Of a stretch of DNA of 64,000 bases, positions 34,800 to 47,313 are shown one piece after another. Every line of letters begins with the position of its first letter. The first letter of the stretch is position 1. The notes below the pieces were generated by a model, which was not told the DNA's origin, did no database searches, and saw only the letters and a program-made list of their open reading frames with translations. This DNA is from Gonatopus flavifemur (Eukaryota; Arthropoda; Insecta; Hymenoptera; Dryinidae): the NCBI GenBank assembly GCA_018340375.1, contig JAFFJZ010000010.1:10726001-10790000 (forward strand), in the 5' to 3' direction. A program made the translations under genes and the position numbers.

Positions 34800-37700
34800 T
34801 GAGGATTTTTTTGACCGGGTCTTAGCTCTCCTACAGCCTAGTCAGTATATGGATGATTTTTTCCGAGAAAGAGTATACTCCATTAGAGTACTCGGTACCA
34901 ATATTCAAAGAAAATTCACTTTGTAAGAAATAAGCCTTACCGAAAATCCTGTAAGAGCTACCAAGAAATTTTGACTAATGGAAGACTTTTATGGAGTAAA
35001 ATATACTTCTTCATTTTCCTCCGAGTGCATTTGGCATTTTTTTTGGATCTAACAAGGTCTAATTTGATCTACGTGGATCTAAACAATTTGTTCTCGCGAA
35101 TAGCTTTTATCAACTCGCTTCCTTGTAACATACAGTGCGATCTCATTCGAACGGTTCTTGCCTCGCTTCGAAGGGAGAGCGTGCTTATCGAGGGGTTGCA
35201 CTGTATTTCACAATCCTTTTCTTTAGATATCTTTTGATATTGCGTAAGATATCTCCAACCTTTTTAAAATATATTTTGAAACACAAAATACTGCGCGGGT
35301 ACTGAATTGGTAAATCTACTGCAGTTATACGATAATACCGATCCAAGTTCAATGCAATATTTGGTAGTTCCTGAAGATGTATGTAACGTAAGTTCAAAAA
35401 AATATAATTGCATTTCTTTTCTAAAGTGATGATATCGTAAGAACAACATTGAGAGGCAGTATAAACAAATCACTACGGACCAAGAAATTATATGAGATTT
35501 CAACACCACGTTCCACGAATATAATTCATGGCAGAAAATTGTTGTTTGAGGTTGAACTGACTACCAAGAAGGCTGAATCATACATCATTTTGACTGCTCC
35601 AAAAAAGCTGTCGAGTTGAAGAGCGGTGTACCTAAGTACATGTAATTTCATACGCTGGTATTTGAACCTCACGAATATTGTTCATGAAGGGAAAGGATCA
35701 ATCAGGCCGATTTTTTCTACTCCAACTCCTGTACCGAGTGCTGTTTTTTGTTCCTTTGATCCTGATAGAACAAAAATAAATAACACAAGAGTTCGTTGCA
35801 CAAAGTGGGCGATGCGAGGAAGATGATTCAGAAGTACACACAAATTTTCAATCAGAGTAATATTGCTGAACTTGAGATTTGTGAACTTTTCAAAGTCCAT
35901 CGAATGAGAAGAAAGTCCCAGTTGATGTGTCAGATTCTGTATCCTGACAATTTAGAATTCTTTACAGGTATGGACAAAAGTGTTTATCTGATTCAAAATG
36001 ATAATGACATATCGATTAGAACTTGAGTAAACGGATCCTCAATCGGGTTTCCGTTCAGCCCATGAGATATACGAGAATTGCACTCCGAACCCCATTGAAT
36101 CACTGTCCGTACTCAACAAGAATGATCACTTGGACCATCTGTTCGAATCCAGCAACAGTTAGGCGATTATAGAATCTGATGTGGAAATAACAAACGCTGG
36201 AAGGTATAGCGACCTACGCACATATGAATTTTCCAACAATTATGTGTGTACAACTATATGCGTTAGAATAGTTCTTCGATTCCTTTGAACTCAAATCCTG
36301 ATGTATGTTAGATGGGAAAAAATTAATGAGTTCCTTCAACCAGGGCTGTCACATTGTTTCTTTTCCTTTAATTCTGTATCTCCATTGAGGCAATTTCATA
36401 AAATCGATTCTTCAGAATTCCTAAATAAAGATCACAGATTTTACTTTTGATTGACGACCTAGAATTTCAGTTTTCAAATTGAGAAATCTATTTTTTGAAA
36501 TATATTACGAAAGGATGTCTTACAGTCCATGTCTTAGTTGTCAATTCGGATTCCCCTCGGAACGAATTCAGGATTGTAACCGGTTGAAGGTACATCCCTA
36601 ATTCGTTCATCGGACCAATGAAAATCAATACTCGTTTTTTATTATCATTTCAACAAGTAACTATTATTCGAGAAGACGGCATTTCAATCTTGGATGCCGC
36701 ATTCACAAACATCATCTCAAATGTGGGGTAAATTTCAACAACTAATACAGAACTGAAGAATAATCCCGAAAATACAATCATAAACATTGAAATTTCCTAC
36801 ATTTGAATCCGATTTTATGAGAACCGTTGAGGTAGAGTCGAACATATGAATTCGCGACTAAGATATCGACGAGGAGCTTCCATAGTTAAGTCGCGGCTGT
36901 CGGGATTTTTATCGACAGGGAGGATCTAGAAAATGAATCGAGCTATCGGCTATCGTTGTCTCGTATACCTCGTTCCGTGGAATAAAATCCGAAGAGGAGA
37001 CCTAAAGCGAGATAAAAAGAAAGAAAGAAAGAAAGAGAGAAAGAGCGCAAACTCGGTGGATTTAACAAATAGGGTACACAAAGGAGCAGAGCGGGCTCCC
37101 ATTATTTTCTATCCAAACGGATCTTTCGATCCCGACTTGATCCGTCTTTCCCCTCTCGTCCACGGTTACCTTCACTAACCGAACCCTACCTACTTCCTCT
37201 ATCCTTCGTTTCTTTTTTTCTCTTCTCTCTGTCCTCTTCTCCTATCTTTTTCTTTCTCCCCTCAAGTTGGGCGCTCCGACGAAACGAGCCAACTTATTAT
37301 TCGTGGTGGTAGATAAAATCTGTTTTGCTGCAGTTACGCGACCCTTCTTTGGTACGATTTTAAGATGTTTTCGGTTCTTTTTTCTCCAGTTTTGTTCTTT
37401 TTTCCTCCAACTTTTTCCTTGCATGAACATTTGAATGGAGAGAGAAAGGGTGAAGGGAACGATGCACGCGAGAATGATAATCAACCGATGATTTTGAAGG
37501 AAATTAGATTTTCTTGGATTAGAGTTTGAGAACTTATCGCGATAATCTCAAAATTCAATGCAATCGATGGATTTTAATCGATGGAAGGAAGGTGGAATAA
37601 GATTTTTCGTAAATTCTTGTAGATAAAAAAGTGTCTTGATAAATTCATTTCGAGTAATTATGTAGAGGCAAACATGAATATTTTGGAATGAGGATTATCG

Positions 37701-38133
37701 GTTAGTGATTCAATATTGAATCTGTGGTTTCCAGTAGAGGCGGGCTCGAGACTCTCGAACGAGAACAACAAATAAAACGAATCAAACAATTTGTTCTATC
37801 TTCACGATGTAATCAATTTCATTTTTTTAATCCCAGCATTTCAACTTATCCCACGTTCAGCCTTGACTCGAAGTAGAGATTTTTCAGTAAAGATCGTGAG
37901 CAGGGAATAAAAATATAACTTTGCAATAGCAAAAGATCTCAAAAGATCTGATAATATTCCATTTCCATATATTTCATGTAGATTTCATTTCCAATAAAAT
38001 CTTACAATGAATTTCTACCCCATTACGAACTCATATTACAATATAGTTCTTATTCTTATTCAAAACTATCCCTGCAACCATGTTCAAAGAATTTCTCTGC
38101 ATTTCTCCGTGTTTTGACATATCTTTCCAGGAA
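34800..38133. other. Repeat-poor stretch without confident genes
   Basis: No inverted ends are visible in 3.3 kb. An AAAG-type microsatellite lies at 37015-37043 within a GC-richer patch (36930-37180). Short frames are not supported. Confidence 0.35.
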
Positions 38134-38300
38134 ATTCATGTCCCAAACAGCACCGAAAGTTCTCAAAACATTCTAAAAACGTGTCCAAAGTTCCACAGAT
38201 ATTGGTTTCCAAAAGCACATTCTTCCATCGTCTTAGGAAAATTCATTCAATGTGTTGGGGAGCACATTGTGAGGACATTCCCGTACAGCACAACCACTGA
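38134..38300. other. Possible fragments of CCCwnACAGCAC elements
   Basis: CCCAAACAGCACCG (about 38142) and CCCGTACAGCAC (about 38279) look like left ends of the family at 11870-12014 and 61833-61939, both in the same orientation. Matching right ends are not visible. Confidence 0.35.
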
Positions 38301-38739
38301 TCCTCTACCTAAGACTTCGGTGGACCAGAGGTGGAGAATTGGTGGAGAAATGGGAGCCGTGGAAATAAGGGAGAAATAAGGGAGAGTCTCCGTTGAGGCA
38401 ACGGAGAGACGACGGAGAATGGTACGTTTTCAGAACGTTTTCGAGACGTTATATGAAAACCAAGTATCCTATCTCTAACCTATACAAATGTATATTCATA
38501 GTTTTACTAGGGAAAGAAGTACCAAACAACCATAAAAATATGTTTTGTATTGAATATTTGGAAAGATTCCTTTCCAGAAGTTCAAAACTATTGACAGAAT
38601 GTAAGTTATCAAGAATTAGGTCAATATATTAAGTTTCACATCACCTCAAAGTTGACGCGAAACAAAATTTCACTAGCTGCAATGTATTAAAGAGATGCAA
38701 ATGTAATTTATCAAATCTATCGATACAGGCTTCACCGCA

Positions 38740-38976
38740 CCCTATTGAAAAAATCCAGGTGGGAATCCAGATGGATTCCCATGTTTTCCTGTAGGAAGTT
38801 CGGATGGTTTCCTATGGATTTGCTTGAATCCCATGGTTTCCTACGTGAATTCCCACCTGGTTTCTCACGTGGGAAATTTTTATCATGGATTCCCAGGAGT
38901 TCCAACTGGATTCTCAAGCTTCCTATGGGGATTTCGGATGGGTACCTGGATTCCCACCTGGATTTTTGCAATAGGG
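38740..38976. mobile_element. CCC-type MITE, family CCCTATTGAAAAAATCCAGG
   Basis: Ends CCCTATTGAAAAAATCCAGG and CCTGGATTTTTGCAATAGGG are inverted, CA on both sides (38738-38739, 38977-38978). Inner repeats of GGATTCCCA/TGGGAATCC give a long fold. A decayed relative is at 44214-44417. Confidence 0.9.
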
Positions 38977-39510
38977 CAGTTCATTTGCATCTCCTCGAAA
39001 TGGAGAATATTAAAAGATTTGGCACAAGTTTGATCTCTAACAAATTCTCATTTAACATGTTTCATAAACGTTCCATGGAAACCTAAGTAAGACTATACCG
39101 GACATTTTTACATCCCTGGAATGTTTATGCAACATTTTTCAAACGTCCTGGAACATTTTTTGAACGTTCTTCTTGTGACCAAGTGCGTTTTCTGGATGTC
39201 CGAAGAACGTCTCAGTCCTGTCTGGGATAGGTATTCAAAGTAATTCGGAAGAATTTTGAATCTATTTAACTTTCTCCAACTTTGTCTGAATCCTTTTGAA
39301 CCCTTTGGAAGTTTTCTGATTGAGATTTGAACATGTTTCGGGATTTCACAACTCGAACTCCTTCAAAATTTCCTGTATTTTGATTTTAAAGTCGTTTCTG
39401 AACTTGTCTGAATCTCCCTGAACCTCTCAAAATTCCTCTGAATTTCACTTATTTGAAATTTAAAGCTTCTCTTGAATTTATCTGAATCCCTTTGAACATT
39501 CATTCATTTC

Positions 39511-39808
39511 CACTGACAGAAAAACGACCTGGTTGAAACATTCGTGGTCGCAGAAACTTGAAATCTGGTTCGATTCACCAGGAAATTTGATTTCGATGTC
39601 CAGGAAAAAGTTGTTGAAGCAAAAATTAACTACATTTTTCAGGTCAGAAACAGCATATTCTTTTCTTGGTGTGATAACCAGAATATGTAGTTAATTTTGG
39701 CTTCAACCACTTTTTCTGGACATCGAAATCAAAATTCCTGGTGAATCGAACCAGATTTCAAGTTAATGCGACCACGAATGTTTCAAACAAGTCATTTTTC
39801 TGTCAGTG
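39511..39808. mobile_element. CACTGACAGAAAAACGACC MITE, copy 1
   Basis: The ends are inverted over more than 80 nt (CACTGACAGAAAAACGACCT, ATTCGTGGTCGCA). The centre carries AACTACATTTTTCAGGT against its mirror. The right flank is TA, the left TC. A homologous copy is at 45000-45291. Confidence 0.88.
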
Positions 39809-39928
39809 TAAATTCCAAAGTTTCCTCCGAATTCTAATTGGCTTATTCATCATTTGAATCGAACTGAATTATTTCATACGATTTGAATACAAGACTGTTT
39901 TTTTATCGTCAGTGTAAACACTGCAGTG

Positions 39929-40091
39929 CAGTGATGCCAGGAAAGATGGTGTGGACCGAAAAATCAGCCCCTCTACCGCGCACACGATGAAACTTTCGTA
40001 TACATGTGAGTCACACGTATAAGAACGTGTCATTGTGTGAACAATGGAGGGGCTGATTTTTCGGTCCGCACCGTTTTTCCTGGCATCACTG
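39929..40091. mobile_element. hAT-like MITE with perfect 8-bp TSD CTGCAGTG
   Basis: The element CAGTGATGCCAGGAAA...TTTCCTGGCATCACTG is a hairpin, with arms including GGACCGAAAAATCAGCCCCT. Identical CTGCAGTG copies flank it (39921-39928, 40092-40099). Ends of the form CAGTGATGCCA are typical of hAT MITEs. The intact TSD and high arm identity point to recent insertion. Confidence 0.95.
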
Positions 40092-40099
40092 CTGCAGTG

Positions 40100-40679
40100 A
40101 TGAAAACGAAAGTCTTGTTCCGTTTCGTTCCGTTTCCATGGAAAAACAAAACTTATGATTCCATTTTGTTTTCTTTCTCAAAAACTAGATCTTCATCTAC
40201 TGTATATTTTTGTTCCTGTTACTAAGTAACGTAATGAAATGCAATATATCAAGAATAACGTTATTTGAAGAATAAAAAAATCACTCTGTTCCTATGGAAT
40301 CCTATGGAAATAACTAAACTTTTATTCTTATTTCATTTCTTTACCCAAGAACAAAAACGAAATGCATCGTATGCGTTCGTTTGGTATCAAGGAACGTGAC
40401 GAAATGAAATGAATGTTAGTTTGAGGATTGAACTTAACGGCCCTGGAGCGTCAGAAGACGGATGAAAGTTTGGTACGGATTTTTGAAATGATTAAGCGAT
40501 AATCACAAATCTTAAATGTGCAACAGTAAATGACTTTGTTAGGATTAGGCCACGAATATAAATTCAAAGCCCAAAGTAATTCTTAAACATGAGAGAACAA
40601 GTTATGAAAGTTATTGACATCTGTAGGTTAATATGTGTATAATCGTTTGTATGATTTTGAGGAATAATTTTCAGGTCAA
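40100..40679. other. Unique DNA
   Basis: No gene or inverted end recognised. Confidence 0.4.
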
Positions 40680-40681
40680 AT

Positions 40682-41080
40682 CCCTGGTAAAAAAGCCGGA
40701 TAGGAACCTGGACTGAACTTGGATAGGATTCTGGGGTCTTCTTCCGGGTGTATCCGGGTGCGTATACGGATTTTGCGGTGGTTCTATCTGGATCCTATCT
40801 GGATTTCAGTACTGGATATTTTCGAAAATTTGGATAGAATTCATTCGGCTGTTTGTTCGAGTTTCATTTCGGATTTCGAAAAATATCTGTTCCAAAAACC
40901 CGGATAGGATCCGGATAAAAAAATCACCGTAAAATCCGTATACGCACCCGGATACATTCGGATGGAATCCCAGAAGTTCCGTACGGGTTTGATCCGGGTT
41001 TTATCCGGGTCACCATCCGGTTTTTATTCGGATCATTATCCGGATTTCATCCGGTTCTCTATCCGGTTTTTCTACCAGGG
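40682..41080. mobile_element. CCC-type MITE, CCGGAT-rich family, copy 2
   Basis: Ends CCCTGGTAAAAAAGCCGGAT and TTTTTCTACCAGGG are inverted, AT on both sides (40680-40681, 41081-41082). It shares the GCGTATACGG core and CCGGAT units with 24826-25232. Confidence 0.9.
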
Positions 41081-41338
41081 ATGTGATATTTGAGGTTCAA
41101 TTTTAGCAATGTACTTTATTCTTCTAGACAATGTTTCACAAGATGTCTAATAGATATTCAAAACATGTCTTATGCGACACTTTGGAACTCCTTTTAGATG
41201 TTATGTTTTTTGGGTAATTGCTGAATTATTAACCTTTTTCTACACATACACAATTTCCCTGAGTGTGGTGAACAAACAAATCAAAACAACAGGATTGTCA
41301 ATTTGTTCCATCACTCTTGTCATACATTTAGGGTTACC

Positions 41339-41533
41339 ATACGTCCGGGAAAACCCGGACATGTACTCTTTATAATACGGTTTTTCCGATATTAAAATGT
41401 AGATCTAATTCTTTCCCTAAAAAGAGAACAAAAAGAGTACTGAGAGTACAAGTCGAAAACCCTGGCGGATGTTCCCGCATTCTTGAAAAGAGTACATGTC
41501 CGGGGTTTTCCCCGGACACATATGGTAACCCTA
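41339..41533. mobile_element. hAT-like MITE with perfect 8-bp TSD CATACATT
   Basis: Ends TAGGGTTACCATAyGT and their inverse are flanked by identical CATACATT (41331-41338, 41534-41541). Next to the ends both arms carry CCGGACATGTACTCTTT. The interior is 195 bp and non-coding. Confidence 0.95.
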
Positions 41534-41541
41534 CATACATT

Positions 41542-44212
41542 TCTTTATAGGTAATGTTCTTTCAGTCTTTCATTGGAGAGAAATGCGTAGCAATTCCAGT
41601 TCTATGACAGATGATCGAAATGGAAAAAAAAATTTTCATTTTCGTTTTGTTTCATGCAGATTTCATTATGTTATTATCTCAATAACATTATCGGTGTTGC
41701 ATTCCATTTCTCCCAGTTGCTCAGAAACAGAAACGAAATTCCAGATTGATTTCCGTTTCTGTTGCCGAAAAACTCAGAGAAATTTGTCATATCATTTTGC
41801 TAAGTTCGGATCCCTAATGTTATTTCCTCAATAACGTTATTAGCGACATATTTTGTTCCCATACGTTAGTTGAGAACAGAAACAATCATTGAAATCGGAT
41901 CGTGTTATCGTTGCTAAGAAACATAATGACATTATAGTATTTGGTTATGTTGTTCCGTTACGTTCTGGTCTCTGGTAAACAGGAAACCAATAATTCTGAT
42001 AGAACCCCACATAAATGATGTATAAATCTTTCAATTCGCTGCACGTGTTGCTACTTCGACATAATGAAATTTCAAATCAATTTCATATTCATCAACAGCA
42101 TTTATACGACAGTTTATTGAACAGTTCACTTGATTATCCAAAAAACCGTATACATCGCATCAATATTCAAGGAGAACGCTTCTTTTTCAATATCAGACCC
42201 ATCATTTGGTCCACTTCGGATCGATTCTTGCGTAAGGATGATTTTTCAAAACAACATACGAAAGAGTTTTATCAAGGACAGCGTCAGACCGTCAATCCAG
42301 TTTGAAGGTTAATTGACCTATCAGCCTGACAAGTGGAATGTTGAAATTGATAACGTTATTCGCGAACGACTGAACCATCCGGGTGTCATTATTTCATCTT
42401 TCCCTTTTTTTATACCCCCTACAGGCTTTTAAACTTAATGTACCCCATTTTGCCCCTTTGCTTTTTCCTTTTTTCCCTTCCAAAGGTTTGCCACGAGTAT
42501 CCCATAGGTGTATGAGTGTGTTTGTTCCTTCATATATACCCGGATGCATACCGACAAGATACATACAAACACGAAGACACGAAGAAGAAGAAGAATAAGA
42601 AGAAGAAGCCAGGCAGTGCTCGAGAGATGGGACGGGAACGACCGGGGGCAGCGCACGCGAGTGTATAATGATATACCACCGCCGGAAGGCGGAGCGGGCC
42701 TACGAAAGCTCGTTCGAATGTTAAGAAAAAAAAAGAAAACACATACGAAAGATTGGAGGACATTCTCGCGCAAGCTGCACAATTGCTCCTGCTCCTTCGT
42801 CCGCTGCACGCTATCCTCACTCCAGCACCCAATTTTCAATTTTTTCTCCCGACTCGTCTCGTTTCGCGATCGATATGTGAAATGAGCACTGTTCGCCGTG
42901 TTTACTTTCTCAAAAGTAGAGGGAATGATATATGGGCAATGAGTGGAAAAGAATTAAATAAGACGAATTACTAATGTATGATAATATGGTTTTGATATTC
43001 ACACCTTTTTGGAATGATTATTATTGTAAATAATAAGTGTTGCGTTATGGTGTTGTTGGGAAGAAAGGAAAACAACTGTTGCAGATAGGTGAAGTTTTTG
43101 TTTAACCAGAGAAGTGAATGACCTTGTGCCTGGATACTTAAAAATTCTGTTATTCTCGAGTGCGATCGAAGTGAGCCACCACATGTTTCCAGAATTTATG
43201 GTGCGAAGTATCATGAAGTGAAAAAGTAACAAGAATGTTTCTTGAGAAATGTGAACCTGTTGGAATGAATGCATTTCAGGTTGAATTGAAAGTAGATTTG
43301 AAGTTATATTGGGATGTCCTGGGAATGAGATATGTTCGAAAATTTATCAAACGGAAGAACATATGTTGTATAAAGAAACGTTATTTATGAGGAGCTGCCA
43401 CTGAGAAAAATTATTTTGTTGATCACATTTCAACAAAATGATTCTTGTCAATGTGAGAATAGCAACTTTTGGAATGATGGAACCCTGAGTATCCTATTCG
43501 ATTTAGCGGGAAATTTGTAGAATTCTGGTAGAATATTCTAGGAAGCATGATTGGAAACGTTCCATTGAGTAGCATCAAACGTTCAATGTAAAATAAATTC
43601 TCAACCACTCGGCTAGAAAGCTCCAGCTCCTGTGAAAGCCTGAGAAGACCTAGGGAATACCACAAATTATTTCTCCTCGGGCGGGCACAATTGAAAAATT
43701 TTTCCAATCTGATGCGAAGAAACTTCACCTCAAGAAAATTAAATGGCGCGAAATTTCCGAAATATTCCAAATTATATTTGCGAATAATATCATAATTCCA
43801 TATAATACCTCGGTTGATGGAGAAAATACTCCTTCTATGAATTTTCGACACCGTATGCTTGCTACGTAAGATACTCCATACATCTCGCAAAAGGTGTTGC
43901 TTGTGAATAAATATGTTACTATCGAAAAGTATTCGCTCATATCGAATACATCGAGGTGATCGATGCGCAAAAAAGATTAAACGTACATGTACATCCACAT
44001 ATGGATGCTGAAAGTTTGGTAAAAAAGAAAAAGAAAGACGGTTAAAACGAGTCCACTTGAACGATTTCCCTTGATCGGTGGCTTTCCGTATCAGTTTGGA
44101 GCACTCGGGTCCGGCTACTGACCATCAGAAAAAACGAGTGACGGCTTTCGCGTCGAAAAGATCAATGCTGTTGGAACGTTGAGCGAACATGCGAAACCTT
44201 GAACCTTCTTTT
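41542..44212. other. Unique DNA with GC-rich island at 42500-42900
   Basis: The island (GC-richer, GAAGAA runs near 42575-42610) has open frames in several phases on both strands, which is expected of stop-poor sequence and not evidence of a gene. A 191-codon minus-strand frame at 43423-43998 has no recognisable domain. A small hairpin with a CACTGAGAAAAATT end lies at 43398-43430. Confidence 0.3.
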
Positions 44213-44213
44213 T

Positions 44214-44417
44214 GTTTTTTGAACCTAGATTTCCGCTGAATATTCCACATTTTTGAGCTTCGAGAATGGGGATGTGTTCGAATTTCTAGGTTTCGTTAAG
44301 TGAATTTCTACCTTGTTTCCGAGATGGGAATTTTTTATCGTCAATTCTTAAGAATTCCAACAGGATTTTCAGGCCTTTTATACCAATTTCGGAGGGTCGC
44401 CTGAATTTCTGCAATAG
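44214..44417. mobile_element. Decayed copy of the CCCTATTG MITE
   Basis: The right end (CTGAATTTCTGCAATAGGG, to 44417) and GGGAATTTTTTATCG patches match 38740-38976. The left end is eroded. Confidence 0.55.
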
Positions 44418-44419
44418 GG

Positions 44420-44997
44420 AATTCAAAACAAAATTATATGATACGAGAATGTGCTTTCAAAAATGAATCCAGCCGTGAGTCAAATTTGTGCCCTAACTTC
44501 TCTCATACTCTTAGGCTGTCATGAATCATTGGCAGAATTAATTTCGAAATAGCAAGCAGCCGGAGCATCTTGCAACGTCAACTGGAGTTTCTTCTAACGT
44601 ATGCCTATAATTCTCAGCAGCATGGTTTATTTTAATGCCTTGAGTTTCCTATTCTCGAGTTCCCTAAAAATCTCTTGAACAAAAGCCTCACACCTCGAAG
44701 AGAACATGGAGTGCCAGCAAACGTTCAGATTAGATCTGTATAGATGTTTGACCAAAGTCCTGCTGTGGGAATGTCCGTCTCAAAGTGCTTTCAGAAAACA
44801 TAGATGGAACGTTCGTTGAAGGGTTATCGAAGGCTTGATAAACCAACCAAAATATTCGACATACAGAATAAGAATAAAATCAAAATAGAATAATCAATCA
44901 ATTTATTCAAGAAACGTTTGTCCAAGTTGATCTGATGTATTCTACATTTTGGTGAAGCTGTATCAAATCTTGGATGAAGCACGCTGAAAAAATCTCC
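44420..44997. other. Unique DNA
   Basis: Nothing recognised. Confidence 0.4.
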
Positions 44998-44999
44998 TA

Positions 45000-45291
45000 C
45001 ACTGACAGAATTGAAACATTCGTGACCGAAATAACTTGAAATCTGATTCGATTTACCAGGAAATGTGATTGTGATGTCCAGGAAAAATGGTTGAAGCAAA
45101 AATTCACTACATTTTTCAGGTTAGAAGAACCAGATTCTTTTCTTGGTGTGATAACCTGAAAAATGTAGTTAATTTTGGCTTCAATCACTTTTTCTGGACT
45201 TTTCATCACAATCACATTTCCTGGTGAATCGAACCAGATTCCAACTTATTGCGACCACGAATGTTGCAACCAGGTCGTTTTTCTGTCAGTG
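45000..45291. mobile_element. CACTGACAG MITE, copy 2, TA TSD
   Basis: Homologous to 39511-39808 over its length. Here TA is preserved on both sides (44998-44999, 45292-45293), identifying the target preference of the family. About 14 nt of the left end have been lost relative to copy 1. Confidence 0.9.
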
Positions 45292-45631
45292 TAGATTGCC
45301 AAATATCGCTATAGAATCTCATATATATCCCCATAAAACATTCAACAGGATTTATAGTGGTATTCGAACACCCGTTTGTCAGATTTCATGAGACCTATGA
45401 GTTTTTAAAATATTGTTTCCAGTGGGAACCTTCAATGAGTGTTGAAATGTACATTTCAACGTTCCTAGGATGCTTGCGAAACGTTTGTTTGCTCTCATGA
45501 TTTTTCGGCCCACTTTGGTTACAAAAAACTCATTCATTCTCATTGAACTTGCAGATCTCCGATTCAAATTCAATAGGTTTCAATCAGAAATCTCCACATT
45601 TCTATGGGAATGAATGGGTTTCTTTAACCAT

Positions 45632-45893
45632 CCAGACAGCACAATTGATCATTTTGAATTCACAAAAACTTCTGAAAGAACTTCTTGAACAGTCCCCGTT
45701 GTGACAGTAAAAATAAATTCAATGCGAACTCAATGAATTCAAAATGCATACATGTTGATGAATTCGTGATATGAATTCTTTTTGAAAATTAAGTTATTCA
45801 TCAAGAGCTCATTTTGAATTCAAACTATTCCTAATGAATTCATGTCTACTGTCATAACGGGAGCTCTTTGCGGGGACTTTTGTGCTGTATGGG
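45632..45893. mobile_element. CCC-type MITE, ends CCAGACAGCAC/GTGCTGTATGGG
   Basis: The inverted ends resemble 11870-12014 and 61833-61939. The inside contains a second inverted pair (CCCCGTTGTGACAGTA near 45693 against TACTGTCATAACGGGAG) and many GAATTCA motifs. Flanks are AT on both sides if the first C of the left end was lost. Confidence 0.7.
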
Positions 45894-46110
45894 ATGGTTG
45901 CCCTGCAGGGCAATCCATGTTCTTTCCGGAACACCATTTTTCGTTCAACTACATCATATTATTTTATAAAATTTCGTTATCTTTCATAACTTTCCTTGAA
46001 ATCAATAAAGCAGAACATTATAAATTCGAATGAGATACAAAACTGTATTTCTTGACGCGACAAATAATTAGTAAAATGAAATTTCATCTGGGTTCTTGCG
46101 TTTCCTACAA

Positions 46111-46207
46111 CCCAAGTAACACAAGAAGTTCTAAGAATCTGCTCGAAGGTGCTGGACCATTCTTAGAATGTTCGAGCACATTCTCAGAACTTCTTGTGTT
46201 ACTTGGG
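46111..46207. mobile_element. 97-bp hairpin MITE, ends CCCAAGTAACACAAG
   Basis: CCCAAGTAACACAAGAAGTT at the left is exactly mirrored at the right. AA on both sides (46109-46110, 46208-46209). The centre also contains an imperfect CGAAGGTGC/CGAGCACA pair. Its length and fold resemble a pre-miRNA-like hairpin. Confidence 0.92.
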
Positions 46208-46279
46208 AAGTAATCACAGGAACTTCCTTCAAAAATAGTAGCAGCAAACTCATCCTATGGATCTTTAATTTTTTACTAT

Positions 46280-47311
46280 CCCTCGTGGAAATATATCTAC
46301 GCCGAATTACGCCAAAAAGTACGGATAATTACGCGGAATGAGGCTCACCTGCATGGCATAAAAAGTTGTAAAATAACGTAGAAAAATATACGTGGTTTAA
46401 TGCAGAAGTACCCCAAACTACGACACGGGACTGGAAGAGCGCAATTTAGTAGAAAGCTCGGGTTTTTACAACTTCTTACGAATTTTTACAACCGTGTAGG
46501 AACTTTGAAAACTTTTCACCACGGAAACCTGAACGTGAAGCAGATTGATTGAGAACTACGAATTCCTACGAACAACCAAGATTTTTGATACCGAGATTTT
46601 TCGTTCGTCCCGTTGCGGAGACATAGTATTTCATAGATTTTTTTTGGAACTTTCTTGTAATAATTTCCATTTTATGCGCATTTCCAAGAATATTTATGAC
46701 TCAGTGGGAACTTTAAGAACTTTTTACGATGGGACGCGAATATGCAACCAATTGAGTGGAAACTACGAACTTATACGAAGAATTAAGATCATTATCGCTC
46801 TCAGTTTCATTAGTCCCACTGCACTGACGTAGTTATCCGTAGATTCTTTTGGAAAATTCTATTTTCTACGCATTTCCAAGAACTTCTACGACTGAGTGGG
46901 GACTTTGAGAAAGCAGTACTTTTCATCGATGTAAAGTACTTGTACTTGAAAAGGCGTAGTTTTTCGTAATTTTGTATTTTTTACTTTTGGCGTAGATTGT
47001 TGTGAGAGGTAGTAATTTTCATCCATTCTTAAAATTATAACTTGAAAAGGCATAAATTGTTATAATTATGTACTATTGCTTTGGACGTTGATTTACGTAA
47101 TGAGTCGTAGTTCTGAATAATTTGAAGTATTCGAGCGTGGAAAGTTGTAGTTTTCTAACTCATATCGAAGCACCGTAATTTACTACGCCAATCTACAGAT
47201 GTGTTCGAAACGGCGGACTTGGGAGTAATTTTTGGCGTAATTTGTTGTAGGTTTTGGTGTAAAATGGTGTAGTTCTTGGCGTACTTTGGCGTAGATATAT
47301 TTTAACGAGGG
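46280..47311. mobile_element. CCC-type element, TACG-rich, AT TSD
   Basis: Ends CCCTCGTGGAAATATATCTA and TAGATATATTTTAACGAGGG are inverted with AT on both sides (46278-46279, 47312-47313). The 1032-bp interior repeats ACTACGAATTCCTACGA and GGCGTA motifs but encodes nothing recognisable. Confidence 0.85.
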
Positions 47312-47313
47312 AT

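Noticed and set aside
39100..39232. Element ending in GTCCTGTCTGGG, possible relative of the ACAGCAC family
   Set aside because: The left end is not a convincing inverse and the flanks do not match.
43423..43998. 191-codon minus-strand open frame
   Set aside because: No family motif, a second frame overlaps it, and its composition matches the surrounding AT-rich DNA; probably chance.
46111..46207. Pre-miRNA
   Set aside because: Length and fold would fit, but CCC ends and matching AA flanks identify a MITE; small RNAs from it remain possible.
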